From Aestuariibius sp. HNIBRBA575 (lineage in GTDB: Bacteria; Pseudomonadota; Alphaproteobacteria; Rhodobacterales; Rhodobacteraceae): a stretch of DNA of 64,000 nucleotides. Numbering within the stretch: the stretch's first letter is position 1; every line of letters begins with the position of its first letter. Positions 45,876 through 54,652 of this stretch are shown here, piece by piece. The stretch lies in NCBI RefSeq assembly GCF_040932005.1, contig NZ_CP162414.1:1329501-1393500 (forward strand), written 5' to 3'. Below the pieces are notes generated by a model that was not told where the DNA came from, ran no database searches, and saw nothing but the letters and a program-made list of their open reading frames with translations. The position numbers and the translations under genes were made by a program.

Positions 45876-45992
45876 GTGGATCTCCGTTAATATTCTGAGA
45901 CAGGTTGCCCGGATTATGTTTCAGGCAGACGACAAGTATTTGTTTGTTTTGAAACGCTGTCTAGGGGCAGAATGATCAGGTGACGTTGGGTT

Positions 45993-46994
45993 TCAACTTG
46001 ATCGCCGCAGAGATCGTATGGTTTTCAGGGACTTATCTAGGGTAGAGGTCGAGTAAGAAAAATAGTCCGCAAGTTGTGCAAACCGTAAACGCCAGTCCAG
46101 ACGTTTCAGGGCGCAATCGGCATTAAATTTCGCCAGATCATATGACCAGCGATCCACCGCAGTTCGAATTTTTGCCAAGGCAGCATTTCGGTCTGTCATG
46201 GGGATGTCCAATGTCGCTTCGGGCCAAATCAAGTCAGAGAAAGCCCGATCGCTATGCGGGGCTTGCCCGGCGACAATGGCACCGGCCGCCAATGCATCGG
46301 TCCAGCGCGCGGTCAGGTATTCCTGGGATCCGTGCACATAGGGGGCAGGGGACACCAAATTCGACGAGGCCAAGACAAATTTTGCCTTTTGATAATGGGA
46401 AAATAGGTTTGGAATATGGGATTGGTCGTTCGACCCAAATGGCGGCCGCCCAGAAAAGATTAACCCTTTGTCATTACACGCGACTTTGGTGTCATAGTCA
46501 TGATCAAACAGCATTGGTTGACGCCCGACACGCAGCAGATCAATGGGTTTGTCCCCATGCGAAAAACCCAGCCCCAATGCATCTGTGCCCCAAGGCAAAA
46601 CATCGACCGGTAGCCCCGTCGCCGCGGCATATGGGGCAACATCATTGGGACGCATGACAAATATCCGATCAAAGTTTTTTTGAAACCACCGTGGTTTCAA
46701 GTGGCTGGTATGAAAGGCGTCGATGATCCAAACGGCGGCTTTGTTATATCCGTCGCGCCAGTTTTTTGACAACAAAGCCGCAGGCAGATCCGCCGCTATC
46801 GTCGTCACAAATAAAAGATTTGGTTTGTGATACCGGGGCGTGCGTGTGATCAGATGGGACCGTAACCGCGCCAGTCGGGTGGCTTTGTGGTCCAGATATG
46901 TTGGGCGAACATGCAGCTCTGTTCGCATCACCCTCAGCATATGTCGGATCGGTGACCAACCCACGGTGGCTGGAATGTTATGTAAAACAATCAT
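45993..46994 (-). CDS. Glycosyltransferase family 1-like protein
   Basis: A 333-aa protein with the look of a GT-B glycosyltransferase. The C-terminal half has VSPAPYVHGSQEYLTARW followed by DALAAGAIVAGQAPHSD, similar to the nucleotide-sugar-binding region of CgeB-like or Glyco_trans_1_2 enzymes. The N-terminal half has FVTTIAADLPAALLSKNWRD and LPWGTDAL. No signal peptide. It stands alone, without other polysaccharide genes, and the acceptor is unknown. The ribosome binding site is weak. Confidence 0.72.
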   Translation of the reverse strand: MIVLHNIPATVGWSPIRHMLRVMRTELHVRPTYLDHKATRLARLRSHLITRTPRYHKPNLLFVTTIAADLPAALLSKNWRDGYNKAAVWIIDAFHTSHLKPRWFQKNFDRIFVMRPNDVAPYAAATGLPVDVLPWGTDALGLGFSHGDKPIDLLRVGRQPMLFDHDYDTKVACNDKGLIFSGRPPFGSNDQSHIPNLFSHYQKAKFVLASSNLVSPAPYVHGSQEYLTARWTDALAAGAIVAGQAPHSDRAFSDLIWPEATLDIPMTDRNAALAKIRTAVDRWSYDLAKFNADCALKRLDWRLRFAQLADYFSYSTSTLDKSLKTIRSLRRSS

Positions 46995-47124
46995 TGGCTT
47001 AGAAATACGATAGACAAATGCTCATGTCTTATTTCTGCAAATCATCAGACCCAAGCAAAGAGGGCATGGATCGATCCTGTGCTAAAAGACACGTCTGGTG
47101 CACAGGTTAGGGAGCCGTCAGGCA

Positions 47125-47156
47125 CAAAAAAGCCGCGCAGGCGGACCTACGCGGCT
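47125..47156 (-). terminator. Terminator of rpsF-rpsR-rplI
   Basis: A stem AGCCGCG/CGCGGCT (47131-47137 with 47150-47156) with further inner pairs is followed on the minus strand by TTTTTTGT (47130-47125). Confidence 0.8.
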
Positions 47157-47178
47157 AAATTTTCAAAGACAGCGAAGA

Positions 47179-47778
47179 TTATTCTTCGGTTGTTTCAGCC
47201 GGAGCTTCGTCTTCGTCGTTCTGTGCAGCACCGATATCGTCAAACAGTTCCTGAATTTCGAATTCAGCAGCTGCTTCTTCTTCGGCGGCCAGTTCTTGGA
47301 TAGATTTACCCGAAGCTTGCAGCTCGGCTTCTTCCTCAGAACGGGCAACGTTCAGTTGAATTTCGCAATCCACTTCGGGGTGCAGGCGAACGATCACGCT
47401 GTGCAGGCCCAGATCTTTGATTGGGGCTGTCAGGATGACTTGCTTGCGGTCCACTGAGAAACCTTCGGCAGTTGCGGCGTCAGCGGCGTCACGGATGGTG
47501 ACGGAACCGTACAGCGCGCCTGCGTCAGAGGCAGAGCGAATCACGATGAAAGATTGACCGTCGAGCTTTTCAGCAAGAGCAGCGGCTTCTTTCTTGGTTT
47601 CCAGGTTGCGGGCTTCCAGCTGGGCTTTTTCAGTTTCAAAGCGTGCTTTGTTATGCGCAGAGGCGCGCAATGCTTTGCCTTGAGCCAACAGGAAGTTGCG
47701 AGCATAGCCGTCTTTGACGGTTACGACTTCGCCCATTTGGCCCAATTTGGCCACGCGTTCCAGAAGAATGACGTCCAT
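47179..47778 (-). CDS. rplI: 50S ribosomal protein L9, with acidic C-terminal extension
   Basis: L9 binds 23S rRNA at the base of the L1 stalk. The N-terminal domain has the family signature [28 protein letters not shown], linked by the long helix to a C-terminal domain ending at about residue 150. It then continues for about 50 residues of Glu/Asp/Ala ([20 protein letters not shown], ending [12 protein letters not shown]), a tail seen in some alphaproteobacteria and absent from E. coli L9. AAGGAGA precedes the ATG. Third gene of the rpsF operon. Confidence 0.96.
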   Translation of the reverse strand: MDVILLERVAKLGQMGEVVTVKDGYARNFLLAQGKALRASAHNKARFETEKAQLEARNLETKKEAAALAEKLDGQSFIVIRSASDAGALYGSVTIRDAADAATAEGFSVDRKQVILTAPIKDLGLHSVIVRLHPEVDCEIQLNVARSEEEAELQASGKSIQELAAEEEAAAEFEIQELFDDIGAAQNDEDEAPAETTEE

Positions 47779-47789
47779 GGGTCTTCTCC

Positions 47790-48017
47790 TTATTTAACGG
47801 CGTAGGGCAGCAGGGCCAGGAACCGTGCGCGTTTGATGGCCTGAGCCAATTTACGCTGGTTTTTGGCGCCTACGGCGGTGATACGGGAAGGCACGATTTT
47901 GCCGCGCTCAGAAACGTAACGCTGCAATGTACGTGTGTCTTTGTAGTCGATCTTTGGGGCGTTTTCACCCTCAAAAGGATCGGTCTTACGACGACGGAAA
48001 AATGGTTTAGCTGCCAT
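47790..48017 (-). CDS. rpsR: 30S ribosomal protein S18
   Basis: A 75-aa S18 protein. The family signature [43 protein letters not shown] is split here as the recognisable [18 protein letters not shown] and the later [13 protein letters not shown]18 pairs with S6 on the 30S platform. AAAGGA precedes the ATG. Middle gene of the operon. Confidence 0.97.
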   Translation of the reverse strand: MAAKPFFRRRKTDPFEGENAPKIDYKDTRTLQRYVSERGKIVPSRITAVGAKNQRKLAQAIKRARFLALLPYAVK

Positions 48018-48042
48018 GACTTATGGTCCTTTCCTGATCTAC

Positions 48043-48399
48043 TTAGCTGCGTTCACGACGACGGCTGTCACGCTCGTCACGTTTCTGCATCTGAACTGAT
48101 GGGCCATCTTCGTGGGCATCAACTTTGATGGTCAGAATACGCATAACATCGTCATGCAGGCGCATCAGGCGTTCCATTTCCAGAACCGCGTCAGAAGGCG
48201 CGTCTGTTTTCAGGAAGGCATAATGACCTTTGCGGTTTTTGTTGATCTTGTAGGCCATCGTTTTGACGCCCCAATACTCGCTATCAACGACTTTGCCGCC
48301 GTTATCTGCAAGTACGGTACCAAAGTGTTCGACGAGGCTTTCAGCTTGCGAGTTGGACAGGTCCTGACGCGCAATGAAGACATGCTCATAAAGCGGCAT
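48043..48399 (-). CDS. rpsF: 30S ribosomal protein S6
   Basis: A 118-aa S6 protein. It opens with MPLYEHVFIARQDLS, has EYWGVKTMAYKINKNRKGHY in the centre and a C-terminal basic/acidic tail (KRDERDSRRRERS). S6 binds S18 and 16S rRNA; in many bacteria the S6:S18 pair also represses its own operon through an mRNA leader. CTGGAG precedes the ATG. A promoter and a leader hairpin are seen upstream. Confidence 0.97.
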   Translation of the reverse strand: MPLYEHVFIARQDLSNSQAESLVEHFGTVLADNGGKVVDSEYWGVKTMAYKINKNRKGHYAFLKTDAPSDAVLEMERLMRLHDDVMRILTIKVDAHEDGPSVQMQKRDERDSRRRERS

Positions 48400-48445
48400 G
48401 TGTGCTCCAGTTCTATTCTAGCGCATTTCAAAGGAGGGGGCTTAA

Positions 48446-48498
48446 CCTTCTGCACCCCATCCACGAGAGACTGCGCGGTTCAAAACGTCCGCAGAAGG
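48446..48498 (-). ncRNA. Candidate rpsF leader structure (S6:S18-type)
   Basis: On the minus strand CCTTCTGC (48498-48491) pairs perfectly with GCAGAAGG (48453-48446), enclosing 37 nt with an internal CCG. It lies at the predicted 5' end of the transcript and ends 46 nt before the rpsF start. The position fits the known S6:S18-responsive rpsF leader, but covariation is needed. Confidence 0.45.
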
Positions 48499-48505
48499 AT
48501 GGCGT

Positions 48506-48533
48506 CTTATACACGCGCGGGGCAGTGGTGCAA
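48506..48533 (-). promoter_or_regulatory. Sigma70-like promoter of rpsF
   Basis: On the minus strand TTGCAC (48533-48528), a 16-nt spacer, and TATAAG (48511-48506). The expected start near 48499 gives a leader of about 100 nt containing the hairpin above. The rest of the 309-nt gap to 48708 shows TTAA half sites (a TTAA-N6-TTAA near 48583-48597) but no gene. Confidence 0.5.
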
Positions 48534-48708
48534 GGGGGATTGAGGCGCAGCGCAGAGATTTGCCCCCTTATATATCCTAACTGTTAACGGGCATTAACCA
48601 AACATCACGGATTGGACCCGTTGCTGCCCGGATTTGGCCTTTTTTCGGGGTGAAACTTGGTTAACGGCACCCAAAGAGGCGCCAGAGCAGAGCAAATGAG
48701 GCCCCCAA

Positions 48709-48921
48709 ATGACCATGTTTATTGATCACCCGACCCGTAAAGCCGCCAAAGTCACCAGCCCTGCGCGTTTGCTCCGCAAATTTATGGTGCCGGTTCTGGC
48801 CATTGCTGCCCTTGGTGTGTTGTTGATGCCGATGGGGGCGTTTGGTGAATGGGCACTGGCGCAAAAGGTGATTACTTCTGGGATGTTAGCGGGTTTTGCG
48901 TTCATTTTTTCGCATTCATAA
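48709..48921 (+). CDS. Small membrane protein, 70 aa, hypothetical
   Basis: An ORF with one clear hydrophobic helix (VPVLAIAALGVLLMPMGAF, about 27-45) and a weaker second (about 54-67), with a basic N-terminus (positive-inside). No family is recognised. The purine tract GAGG is about 12 nt before the ATG, so translation is plausible but not proven. The reading frame and codon choice resemble real genes nearby. The next gene, yceI, has its own ribosome binding site 144 nt downstream. Confidence 0.5.
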   Translation: MTMFIDHPTRKAAKVTSPARLLRKFMVPVLAIAALGVLLMPMGAFGEWALAQKVITSGMLAGFAFIFSHS

Positions 48922-49064
48922 CTTTGTAGGTTAACGCACATCACAGGGTTGTGAGAGATTTTGACTCTTCATTTACGAACAGAATCTGTTTGATCATGTA
49001 GAATTCTCAGGTCGATTGGTACGTGCAAGTCTGACGTATCAAAACAACCCTTTGAGGATCTGAA

Positions 49065-49643
49065 ATGACCCGTACCCTGATTGCCGCTCTTATCGCCGCG
49101 ACGTCTTTGACAACCACCGCAATTGCAGCGCCTGACACATATGTGTTGGATGCCAGCCACAGCCAGATTGTGTTTAGCTATAATCACCTTGGTTATTCCA
49201 CCACTTACGGAATGTTCTCTGGTTTCGAAGGCGAAATCGCATTCGACCAAGAAGACCCCGCCGCATCCAGCGTGTCGGTTTCGATGCCTGCCCAATCCAT
49301 GTTGACCGGCTGGGAAGGCCGTTTTCAGCACTTTATGTCGGATGACTTCTTTGGTGCCGACGACGCAGAACTGATTTCGTTCACATCCACCGGGATCGAA
49401 GTGACGGGTGAAAACACCGCGCTGATCACCGGCGATCTGACCATCAATGAGGTCACCAAATCCGTTGTTCTGGATGCGGTTTTGAACCAGACGGGCACAC
49501 ATCCAATGGCGCAAAAAGACTGGGCTGGTTTTAACGCGACCACAACATTGATCCGGTCTGACTTTAACTTGGGTCAGTTCGCCCCCCATGTCAGCGACGA
49601 AGTCGAAGTGATGATTTCAATCGAAGCTTCTAAAGCTGAGTAA
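49065..49643 (+). CDS. YceI family periplasmic lipid-binding-like protein
   Basis: A 192-aa secreted YceI protein: signal peptide (cleavage near TAIAA-P), then the lipocalin-like barrel with YVLDASHSQIVFSYNHLGYS, the ELISFTSTGIE strand and DLTINEVTKSVVLDAVLN. YceI relatives bind polyprenyl chains in a central cavity; physiological roles remain open. GAGGA precedes the ATG. It converges on the cytochrome b561-YceI fusion, which carries a second YceI domain. Confidence 0.88.
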   Translation: MTRTLIAALIAATSLTTTAIAAPDTYVLDASHSQIVFSYNHLGYSTTYGMFSGFEGEIAFDQEDPAASSVSVSMPAQSMLTGWEGRFQHFMSDDFFGADDAELISFTSTGIEVTGENTALITGDLTINEVTKSVVLDAVLNQTGTHPMAQKDWAGFNATTTLIRSDFNLGQFAPHVSDEVEVMISIEASKAE

Positions 49644-49688
49644 TTGAAATTCTGACAGGTTTGCATCGCAGTCCTGTCCCATTATTGG

Positions 49689-49721
49689 CGCTGTCGGTTA
49701 TAACACCGGCAGCGTTTTTTT
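49689..49721 (+). terminator. Terminator of yceI
   Basis: A 10-bp stem with one G-T pair (49689-49698 with 49705-49714) and loop TATAAC is followed by TTTTTTT. Confidence 0.85.
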
Positions 49722-49781
49722 GTGGCTGTGTATGTGGGGCTTGGGATTATCGCAGCGCAGTTGGTGATAACGTGTGGCCAT

Positions 49782-49812
49782 AAAAATGGCGCCCCAAATG
49801 GGACGCCTTTTG
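49782..49812 (-). terminator. Terminator of the b561-YceI gene
   Basis: An 8-bp stem with one mismatch (49788-49795 with 49800-49807) and loop AAAT. On the minus strand it is followed by ATTTTTA; a TTTT on the plus side may make it work both ways. Confidence 0.6.
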
Positions 49813-49828
49813 TCGTGATAGATATGAC

Positions 49829-51037
49829 CTAGCGACGTGCGGTCAGCGAAATAGCGATATCCACGACATGGGCCAGATTGTCTTCGCCCGAGGCACCGAT
49901 GCCAAAATCGGTTCGATTGACCTGTGTCGCGCCGGTCATCATAGCGATGTCATCTGCGCCATCATTGGATATTTCCAACGTAAAGGGCAGGGTGATCGGG
50001 ATTGTTGTGCCTTTTAATGTGAGGGTCCCGGTCGCGACGTAATCGGTTTCAGTGGCGGTGATTTCAGCGGTGAAGGTGGCGGTTGGGAATTGTGCGGCGT
50101 CAAAATAATCTGTGCCCATGGATTGGCCCGTCACCGATCCCAATGTCAGCGATGCAATGGCGATTTCCGTTTCCACATGCCCCAGAATGCCGGTCGCATT
50201 TGGGTCAAAAGAAATGACAGAGGTCCATTCAGCAAAGGACCCGTCAACCTGTGATCCAAACTGCGTGATCGACAGCGCAATTGATCCGGTTTCAACCTGC
50301 CATTCGGATGATACGGCTTCCAACACGGGGGCTTGGGCGTGATCATGGTCATGATTGTGGTCTGGCGCGAAAAAACCCAGCCCGGCACCAAGTCCCAGCG
50401 CGGCGATCCAGATCACCAAAGCCCCTGCCAATGGGGCGAAGGATGGATGATGGGGCGCTACCTGCGGCAAATCGGGGCGGCCAAACCACATCCGCCGCAG
50501 TGTCGCGTCGCGGTCAATGACATGATGTTTTAGGGCACCTGCAAAATGCAACAGGATCGAAACAACCAAAACACGTTCAAAAATCATATGCAGGGTCGAT
50601 GCGGTTTCTGACAGGCCGACGCTTTTGGGGATAAAGGGCAGGGATTGGCCAAACGGCCACCAAATGGGGGCAAAACCTTGGGATGCGGCATGGGTGATCC
50701 AGCCAGTTAATGGCACAATGATCAGCGACCCATAAAGCAGCCAATGCACCATTTCGGCCATGAAATGTTCTGGCTTATTGTCAGGGTTGAGCGATCCGGG
50801 TTTGGGTTGAACCAGCGCCCAGAGAATGCGCAAAACCGCCAGGAAAAACAGGGTGATACCCAGGGTTTTATGCAGCGAAAACAGATATGCCTTTCGGGTG
50901 AGTTCGTTATCGGTGGCAAAGGGCGCATCATCGGCCATGATCCCCAATGGGATCAGCGTGAAAATCAATAAGACGGTGGCCCAGTGGAGTATTTTGGACA
51001 AGGTGCCGTAGCGCGCCTGAGTGTTGGTGAATGACAT
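49829..51037 (-). CDS. Cytochrome b561 domain fused to a YceI domain
   Basis: A 402-aa membrane protein. Residues about 1-185 form a four-helix cytochrome b561 domain with histidines in ILHWATVL, LHKTLGIT and a later ILLHFAGALKHHV that could bind heme b. A further helix near 200-225 leads to a His/Asp-rich linker (DHNHDHDHAQ), then a YceI domain (about 235-402) with GHVETEIAIASLTLGS and the closing VNRTDFGIG. The YceI half would be periplasmic. Electron transfer to or from a quinone-like ligand held by YceI is a reasonable inference. The ribosome binding site is weak. Confidence 0.88.
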   Translation of the reverse strand: MSFTNTQARYGTLSKILHWATVLLIFTLIPLGIMADDAPFATDNELTRKAYLFSLHKTLGITLFFLAVLRILWALVQPKPGSLNPDNKPEHFMAEMVHWLLYGSLIIVPLTGWITHAASQGFAPIWWPFGQSLPFIPKSVGLSETASTLHMIFERVLVVSILLHFAGALKHHVIDRDATLRRMWFGRPDLPQVAPHHPSFAPLAGALVIWIAALGLGAGLGFFAPDHNHDHDHAQAPVLEAVSSEWQVETGSIALSITQFGSQVDGSFAEWTSVISFDPNATGILGHVETEIAIASLTLGSVTGQSMGTDYFDAAQFPTATFTAEITATETDYVATGTLTLKGTTIPITLPFTLEISNDGADDIAMMTGATQVNRTDFGIGASGEDNLAHVVDIAISLTARR

Positions 51038-51212
51038 AAGAGCAATCCATAATTGTGTTGCGTGAGCTTAGCACAAGCCTAACAACGCACATAAATGCAC
51101 TCAATCCGAGGCAGCGCAGAGAAGCTGTGCGTTAATGCGCTTTCTTGTGATGCGCGCAGGGACAAGGTAAAGCGGTTCCCAACAGGAAAGTAACACCAAA
51201 CGGAGTTGGGAC

Positions 51213-52151
51213 ATGCGGGCATTTGTATTTCCGGGGCAGGGCGCACAGACAATTGGAATGGGCAAGGCTTTGGCCGACGCTTATCCAGAGGCGCAGGCTG
51301 TATTTGACGAAGTCGACGAAGCGTTGGGCGAAAAGCTGTCAGATCTGATCTGGAACGGGGACATTGCCGAGCTGACCCTGACGGCCAATGCGCAGCCAGC
51401 ATTGATGGCCACATCACTGGCCGCGATGAAAGCATTGGAAGCAGAAGGCGTAACCATTCAGGCGGCGTCATTTGTTGCAGGGCATTCATTGGGTGAATAT
51501 TCGGCATTGGCGGCGTCTGGCGCGTTGAGCATTGCAGATACGGCGCGTTTGTTGCGCATTCGCGGCAAAGCGATGCAAGAGGCTGTTCCGGTTGGTGTCG
51601 GTGCGATGGCGGCGTTGTTGGGGCTGGACTTTGAAACAGCCAAAGCCGTGGCCGAAGCGGCGGCCGGTGACGAGGTCTGTCAGGCGGCGAATGACAATGA
51701 TCCAAGTCAGGTTGTTGTGTCCGGTCACAAAGCTGCTGTGGAGCGGGCATTGGTGATTGCCAAAGAAAAAGGGGCCAAACGCGCGATGTTGTTGCCCGTA
51801 TCTGCGCCGTTTCATTCCACATTGATGCAGCCCGCTGCCGAAGCCATGGCCGAAGCCTTGGGCGAGGTAGAGCTGAACCGCCCGAGCGTGCCATTGGTGG
51901 CAAACGTTCTGGCCGCTTCCGTGGACAACCCGGCGACCATCCGATCGCTGTTGGTGGAACAAGTGACCGGGTCCGTGCGCTGGCGTGAAAGCGTGATGTG
52001 GCTGGGGGAACATGGCGTGACAGAAGCCTGGGAAATCGGCGCGGGCAAAGCCCTGTCTGGCATGATCAAACGCATTGACCGGTCGATCACATCGCGCGCC
52101 GTGGGCACGCCAGATGATGTGAAAGCCGCCGCCGAAGCGTTGAACGGCTAA
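51213..52151 (+). CDS. fabD: Malonyl-CoA:ACP transacylase
   Basis: FabD moves malonyl groups onto acyl carrier protein for fatty acid synthesis. The sequence has the opening FVFPGQGAQTIGMG, catalytic Ser in GHSLGEYSAL, and the later PVSAPFHSTLM with the partner His. Length of 312 aa is standard. CGGAG precedes the ATG. First gene of a fab cluster with fabG and acpP. Confidence 0.97.
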   Translation: MRAFVFPGQGAQTIGMGKALADAYPEAQAVFDEVDEALGEKLSDLIWNGDIAELTLTANAQPALMATSLAAMKALEAEGVTIQAASFVAGHSLGEYSALAASGALSIADTARLLRIRGKAMQEAVPVGVGAMAALLGLDFETAKAVAEAAAGDEVCQAANDNDPSQVVVSGHKAAVERALVIAKEKGAKRAMLLPVSAPFHSTLMQPAAEAMAEALGEVELNRPSVPLVANVLAASVDNPATIRSLLVEQVTGSVRWRESVMWLGEHGVTEAWEIGAGKALSGMIKRIDRSITSRAVGTPDDVKAAAEALNG

Positions 52152-52237
52152 GCGAAATCAAAGCGAAAGCAAAAGTTTGAAAAACCCGCCCTGATCACAC
52201 ATGTGATTTGGAATGTGGGATCAAGAAGGAATGAGAA

Positions 52238-52975
52238 ATGTTTGATTTGACTGGGAAAAATGCCCTGATCACCGGCGCATCTGGCGGTATTGGCGGGGCC
52301 ATCGCAAAGTCGCTATATGAGGCGGGCGCCACTGTGGCCCTGTCTGGCACACGGGTAGAGCCGCTAGAAGCATTGGCCGCTGAATTAGGTGAGCGCGCCC
52401 ATGTTTTGCCCTGCAACCTAAGTGACGCTGATGCCGTCACAGCCCTGCCCAAAGAGGCCGCTGCCGCCATGGGATCAGTTGATATTCTGGTGAACAATGC
52501 CGGGATCACGCGCGACAATCTGTTTATGCGCATGTCCGATGACGAATGGGCCAGCGTGCTGGAGGTCAATCTGACATCCACCATGCGTCTGTGCAAAGGT
52601 GTGATCCGTGGAATGATGAAATCCCGCTGGGGCCGGATTGTAAATATTTCGTCCATCGTTGGCGCAACGGGCAATCCCGGTCAGGCCAATTATGCCGCGT
52701 CCAAGGCGGGTATGGTCGGCATGTCCAAATCCATCGCATACGAAGTGGCCAGCCGCGGAATCACCGTGAATTGCGTCGCGCCCGGTTTCATTGCCACAGC
52801 GATGACTGACAAATTGACTGATGATCAAAAAGAAAAAATTAACGTTCAAATCCCGGCTGCGCGGATGGGGTCCCCAGAAGAGATTGCAGCCTCAGTTCTG
52901 TTCCTTTCCAGTGCAGAAGCTGGATATTTAACCGGCACAACTTTGCACGTTAACGGTGGAATGGCGATGATCTGA
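52238..52975 (+). CDS. fabG: 3-oxoacyl-ACP reductase
   Basis: FabG reduces 3-oxoacyl-ACP with NADPH. This 245-aa short-chain dehydrogenase has the cofactor motif TGASGGIGG at residues 13-20, NNAG at 86-89, and catalytic Ser139, Tyr152 and Lys156 in NYAASKAG. The C-terminal TGTTLHVNGGMAMI is the FabG ending. AGAAGGAA precedes the ATG. Gap to acpP is 177 nt, long enough for an acpP promoter. Confidence 0.97.
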   Translation: MFDLTGKNALITGASGGIGGAIAKSLYEAGATVALSGTRVEPLEALAAELGERAHVLPCNLSDADAVTALPKEAAAAMGSVDILVNNAGITRDNLFMRMSDDEWASVLEVNLTSTMRLCKGVIRGMMKSRWGRIVNISSIVGATGNPGQANYAASKAGMVGMSKSIAYEVASRGITVNCVAPGFIATAMTDKLTDDQKEKINVQIPAARMGSPEEIAASVLFLSSAEAGYLTGTTLHVNGGMAMI

Positions 52976-53152
52976 CCTTATATGGGGTGTCATAAGCGTT
53001 TGCCTTACGGGGATTCTCTGTTATAGGCCACGCAGATTTACCAAAGGGGGCCGTCGCGTTCGTTTTGGTTTTGCCCTAGATCGGGCTATGAGAGCGGCCC
53101 AATAGGGGCAGACAAGAACGGGCGGAAGCCCAGAATATTGTGAGGATACATC

Positions 53153-53386
53153 ATGAGCGACGTCGCAGACCGCGTCCGCAAGATCGTTGTGGAACATTTG
53201 GGTGTTGAAGAAGACAAAGTTGCGGAAAACGCATCTTTCATCGACGACCTTGGCGCAGACAGCCTCGACACAGTCGAGCTGGTAATGGCCTTCGAAGAGG
53301 AATTCGGTATCGAAATCCCTGACGATGCAGCTGAGACCATCCAGACATTTGGCGATGCAGTGAAATTCATCACTGAAGCTCAATAA
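53153..53386 (+). CDS. acpP: Acyl carrier protein
   Basis: A 77-aa acidic ACP. Ser37 in [18 protein letters not shown] receives the phosphopantetheine arm that carries growing fatty acyl chains. Length and composition are exact for AcpP. GAGGA precedes the ATG, and a strong terminator follows at 53414-53440, as expected for a highly expressed gene. The ACP-bound acyl chains may also be donors for the LuxI enzyme at 20916. Confidence 0.98.
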   Translation: MSDVADRVRKIVVEHLGVEEDKVAENASFIDDLGADSLDTVELVMAFEEEFGIEIPDDAAETIQTFGDAVKFITEAQ

Positions 53387-53413
53387 TCAAACAATTTGTT
53401 TGATCAGGATTTG

Positions 53414-53440
53414 AAACGGCGCTCTTTTGAGCGCCGTTTT
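53414..53440 (+). terminator. Terminator of acpP
   Basis: A perfect 11-bp stem (53414-53424 with 53429-53439) has a TTTT loop and is followed by T. Confidence 0.85.
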
Positions 53441-53489
53441 CATTTGCGAACCCCGTTTAGTTAATCATGTCCTTTAGGAAAACCACGCA

Positions 53490-54467
53490 TTACGTTTTGT
53501 CCGGCTCTATGGTTAGGTCGTCAGCCTGACCGAAGTTGATATCCACAGGTTCCAATGGGGTCGTGGATTGTTTTTGCCCTGCCTCGATGATTTTATCGAT
53601 ATCCTCCTGGTCGAGTTCTGTTTCAAAATGCAGGCCCATCTTGGTTTGTGTGCGCCAGATCACCTGTGCCTCGGTTGAAATGTCTTTGATGATTATTTTC
53701 AGATCGCGCGGCCCGTCATAGGGTTCGGAGATTTGCACCTTTGCGCCGGTCAGGCTGATATCAATCAAAGAGGCGACAAGCCAATCAGTGCCGGTTTCCA
53801 ACACACAATCCGTGGTGCAATCGAACCGCTGTGCACGCGGCCGTTTTCGGTTTTTGAATCTGTAAACTCCGACATAGATCAGAAACAGGCCAAAAGTTGC
53901 CGCCGAGACGGGTTTCCATGGCAAAACGATTGAAACAGGATTGGTTGGCATTGGGGCAGTGGCGCGTTCGGTTTCATCGCGATCCTGCGAGGATCGGGTC
54001 GGGGTGCCGGAACCGGGGCTGCGTTCCTCAGAAGGAATGTCGCGTTCATCCTGTTGGCAATCCAGATAGCCAAGGATGCGCAGCATATCCGCTGAAATGT
54101 CGCGATAGGTCGGGGATTGGATAAACGACACCGCATCGGCCAAAGAATGGGACTTTAGCGAAGCAACAAAACCGCGTTGCATGTTGTAATAGGCAATGAT
54201 TGTGGGTTCATGGCTGGTATAGGGGGTCCGGCGGATCGCCAGACGTAATTGAACGGGCGAATGAGAGTCGATAACGTTGTTTAGGCTATCAATGGCGGCC
54301 GACCCAGGATGCGCCGGCAAACCCTGAACAATTGCATCGGTCTGAAGCACAAATTGATGGAGCCAGTTTTCAAATTCGCATTGCTGCCCTTTTGCCGCGA
54401 CAGCCAAAGGGGTCAGCAATAGTCCCAGAAAACAAATTGCTCTTAATAAAACAATGCTATGGGCCAT
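53490..54467 (-). CDS. Membrane-anchored PilZ domain protein
   Basis: A 325-aa protein with a signal-type N-terminal helix, a periplasmic domain (about 25-170) containing one or two Cys pairs, a Pro/Ser/Arg-rich linker, a transmembrane helix (about 185-205), and a cytoplasmic PilZ domain (about 210-300). The PilZ c-di-GMP motifs are present: RxxxR as RKRPR and DxSxxG as DISLTG. The layout suggests an inside-out receptor in which c-di-GMP binding is passed to a periplasmic domain, or the reverse. It lies on the opposite strand between acpP and fabF. Confidence 0.82.
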   Translation of the reverse strand: MAHSIVLLRAICFLGLLLTPLAVAAKGQQCEFENWLHQFVLQTDAIVQGLPAHPGSAAIDSLNNVIDSHSPVQLRLAIRRTPYTSHEPTIIAYYNMQRGFVASLKSHSLADAVSFIQSPTYRDISADMLRILGYLDCQQDERDIPSEERSPGSGTPTRSSQDRDETERATAPMPTNPVSIVLPWKPVSAATFGLFLIYVGVYRFKNRKRPRAQRFDCTTDCVLETGTDWLVASLIDISLTGAKVQISEPYDGPRDLKIIIKDISTEAQVIWRTQTKMGLHFETELDQEDIDKIIEAGQKQSTTPLEPVDINFGQADDLTIEPDKT

Positions 54468-54652
54468 GTTACGCCAAACTATCCTGAGACCAGTGTCCTT
54501 TATTAGCCGAATGCCTCTTGCCTATGTCCAATTCGCTCATATTTGGTTAAATCATGCAAACTATCCGGGGGGACCTTACGGTGCCCTCTTGCTCCGGTTA
54601 CCCCAGAGGCGTTATCAGGGCGGAAAGACATCACAAAGAATGGGGGCATAAA

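Noticed and set aside
48583..48597. CtrA site before the 70-aa membrane protein gene
   Set aside because: The TTAA boxes are separated by 6 nt, not 7, in an AT-rich gap.
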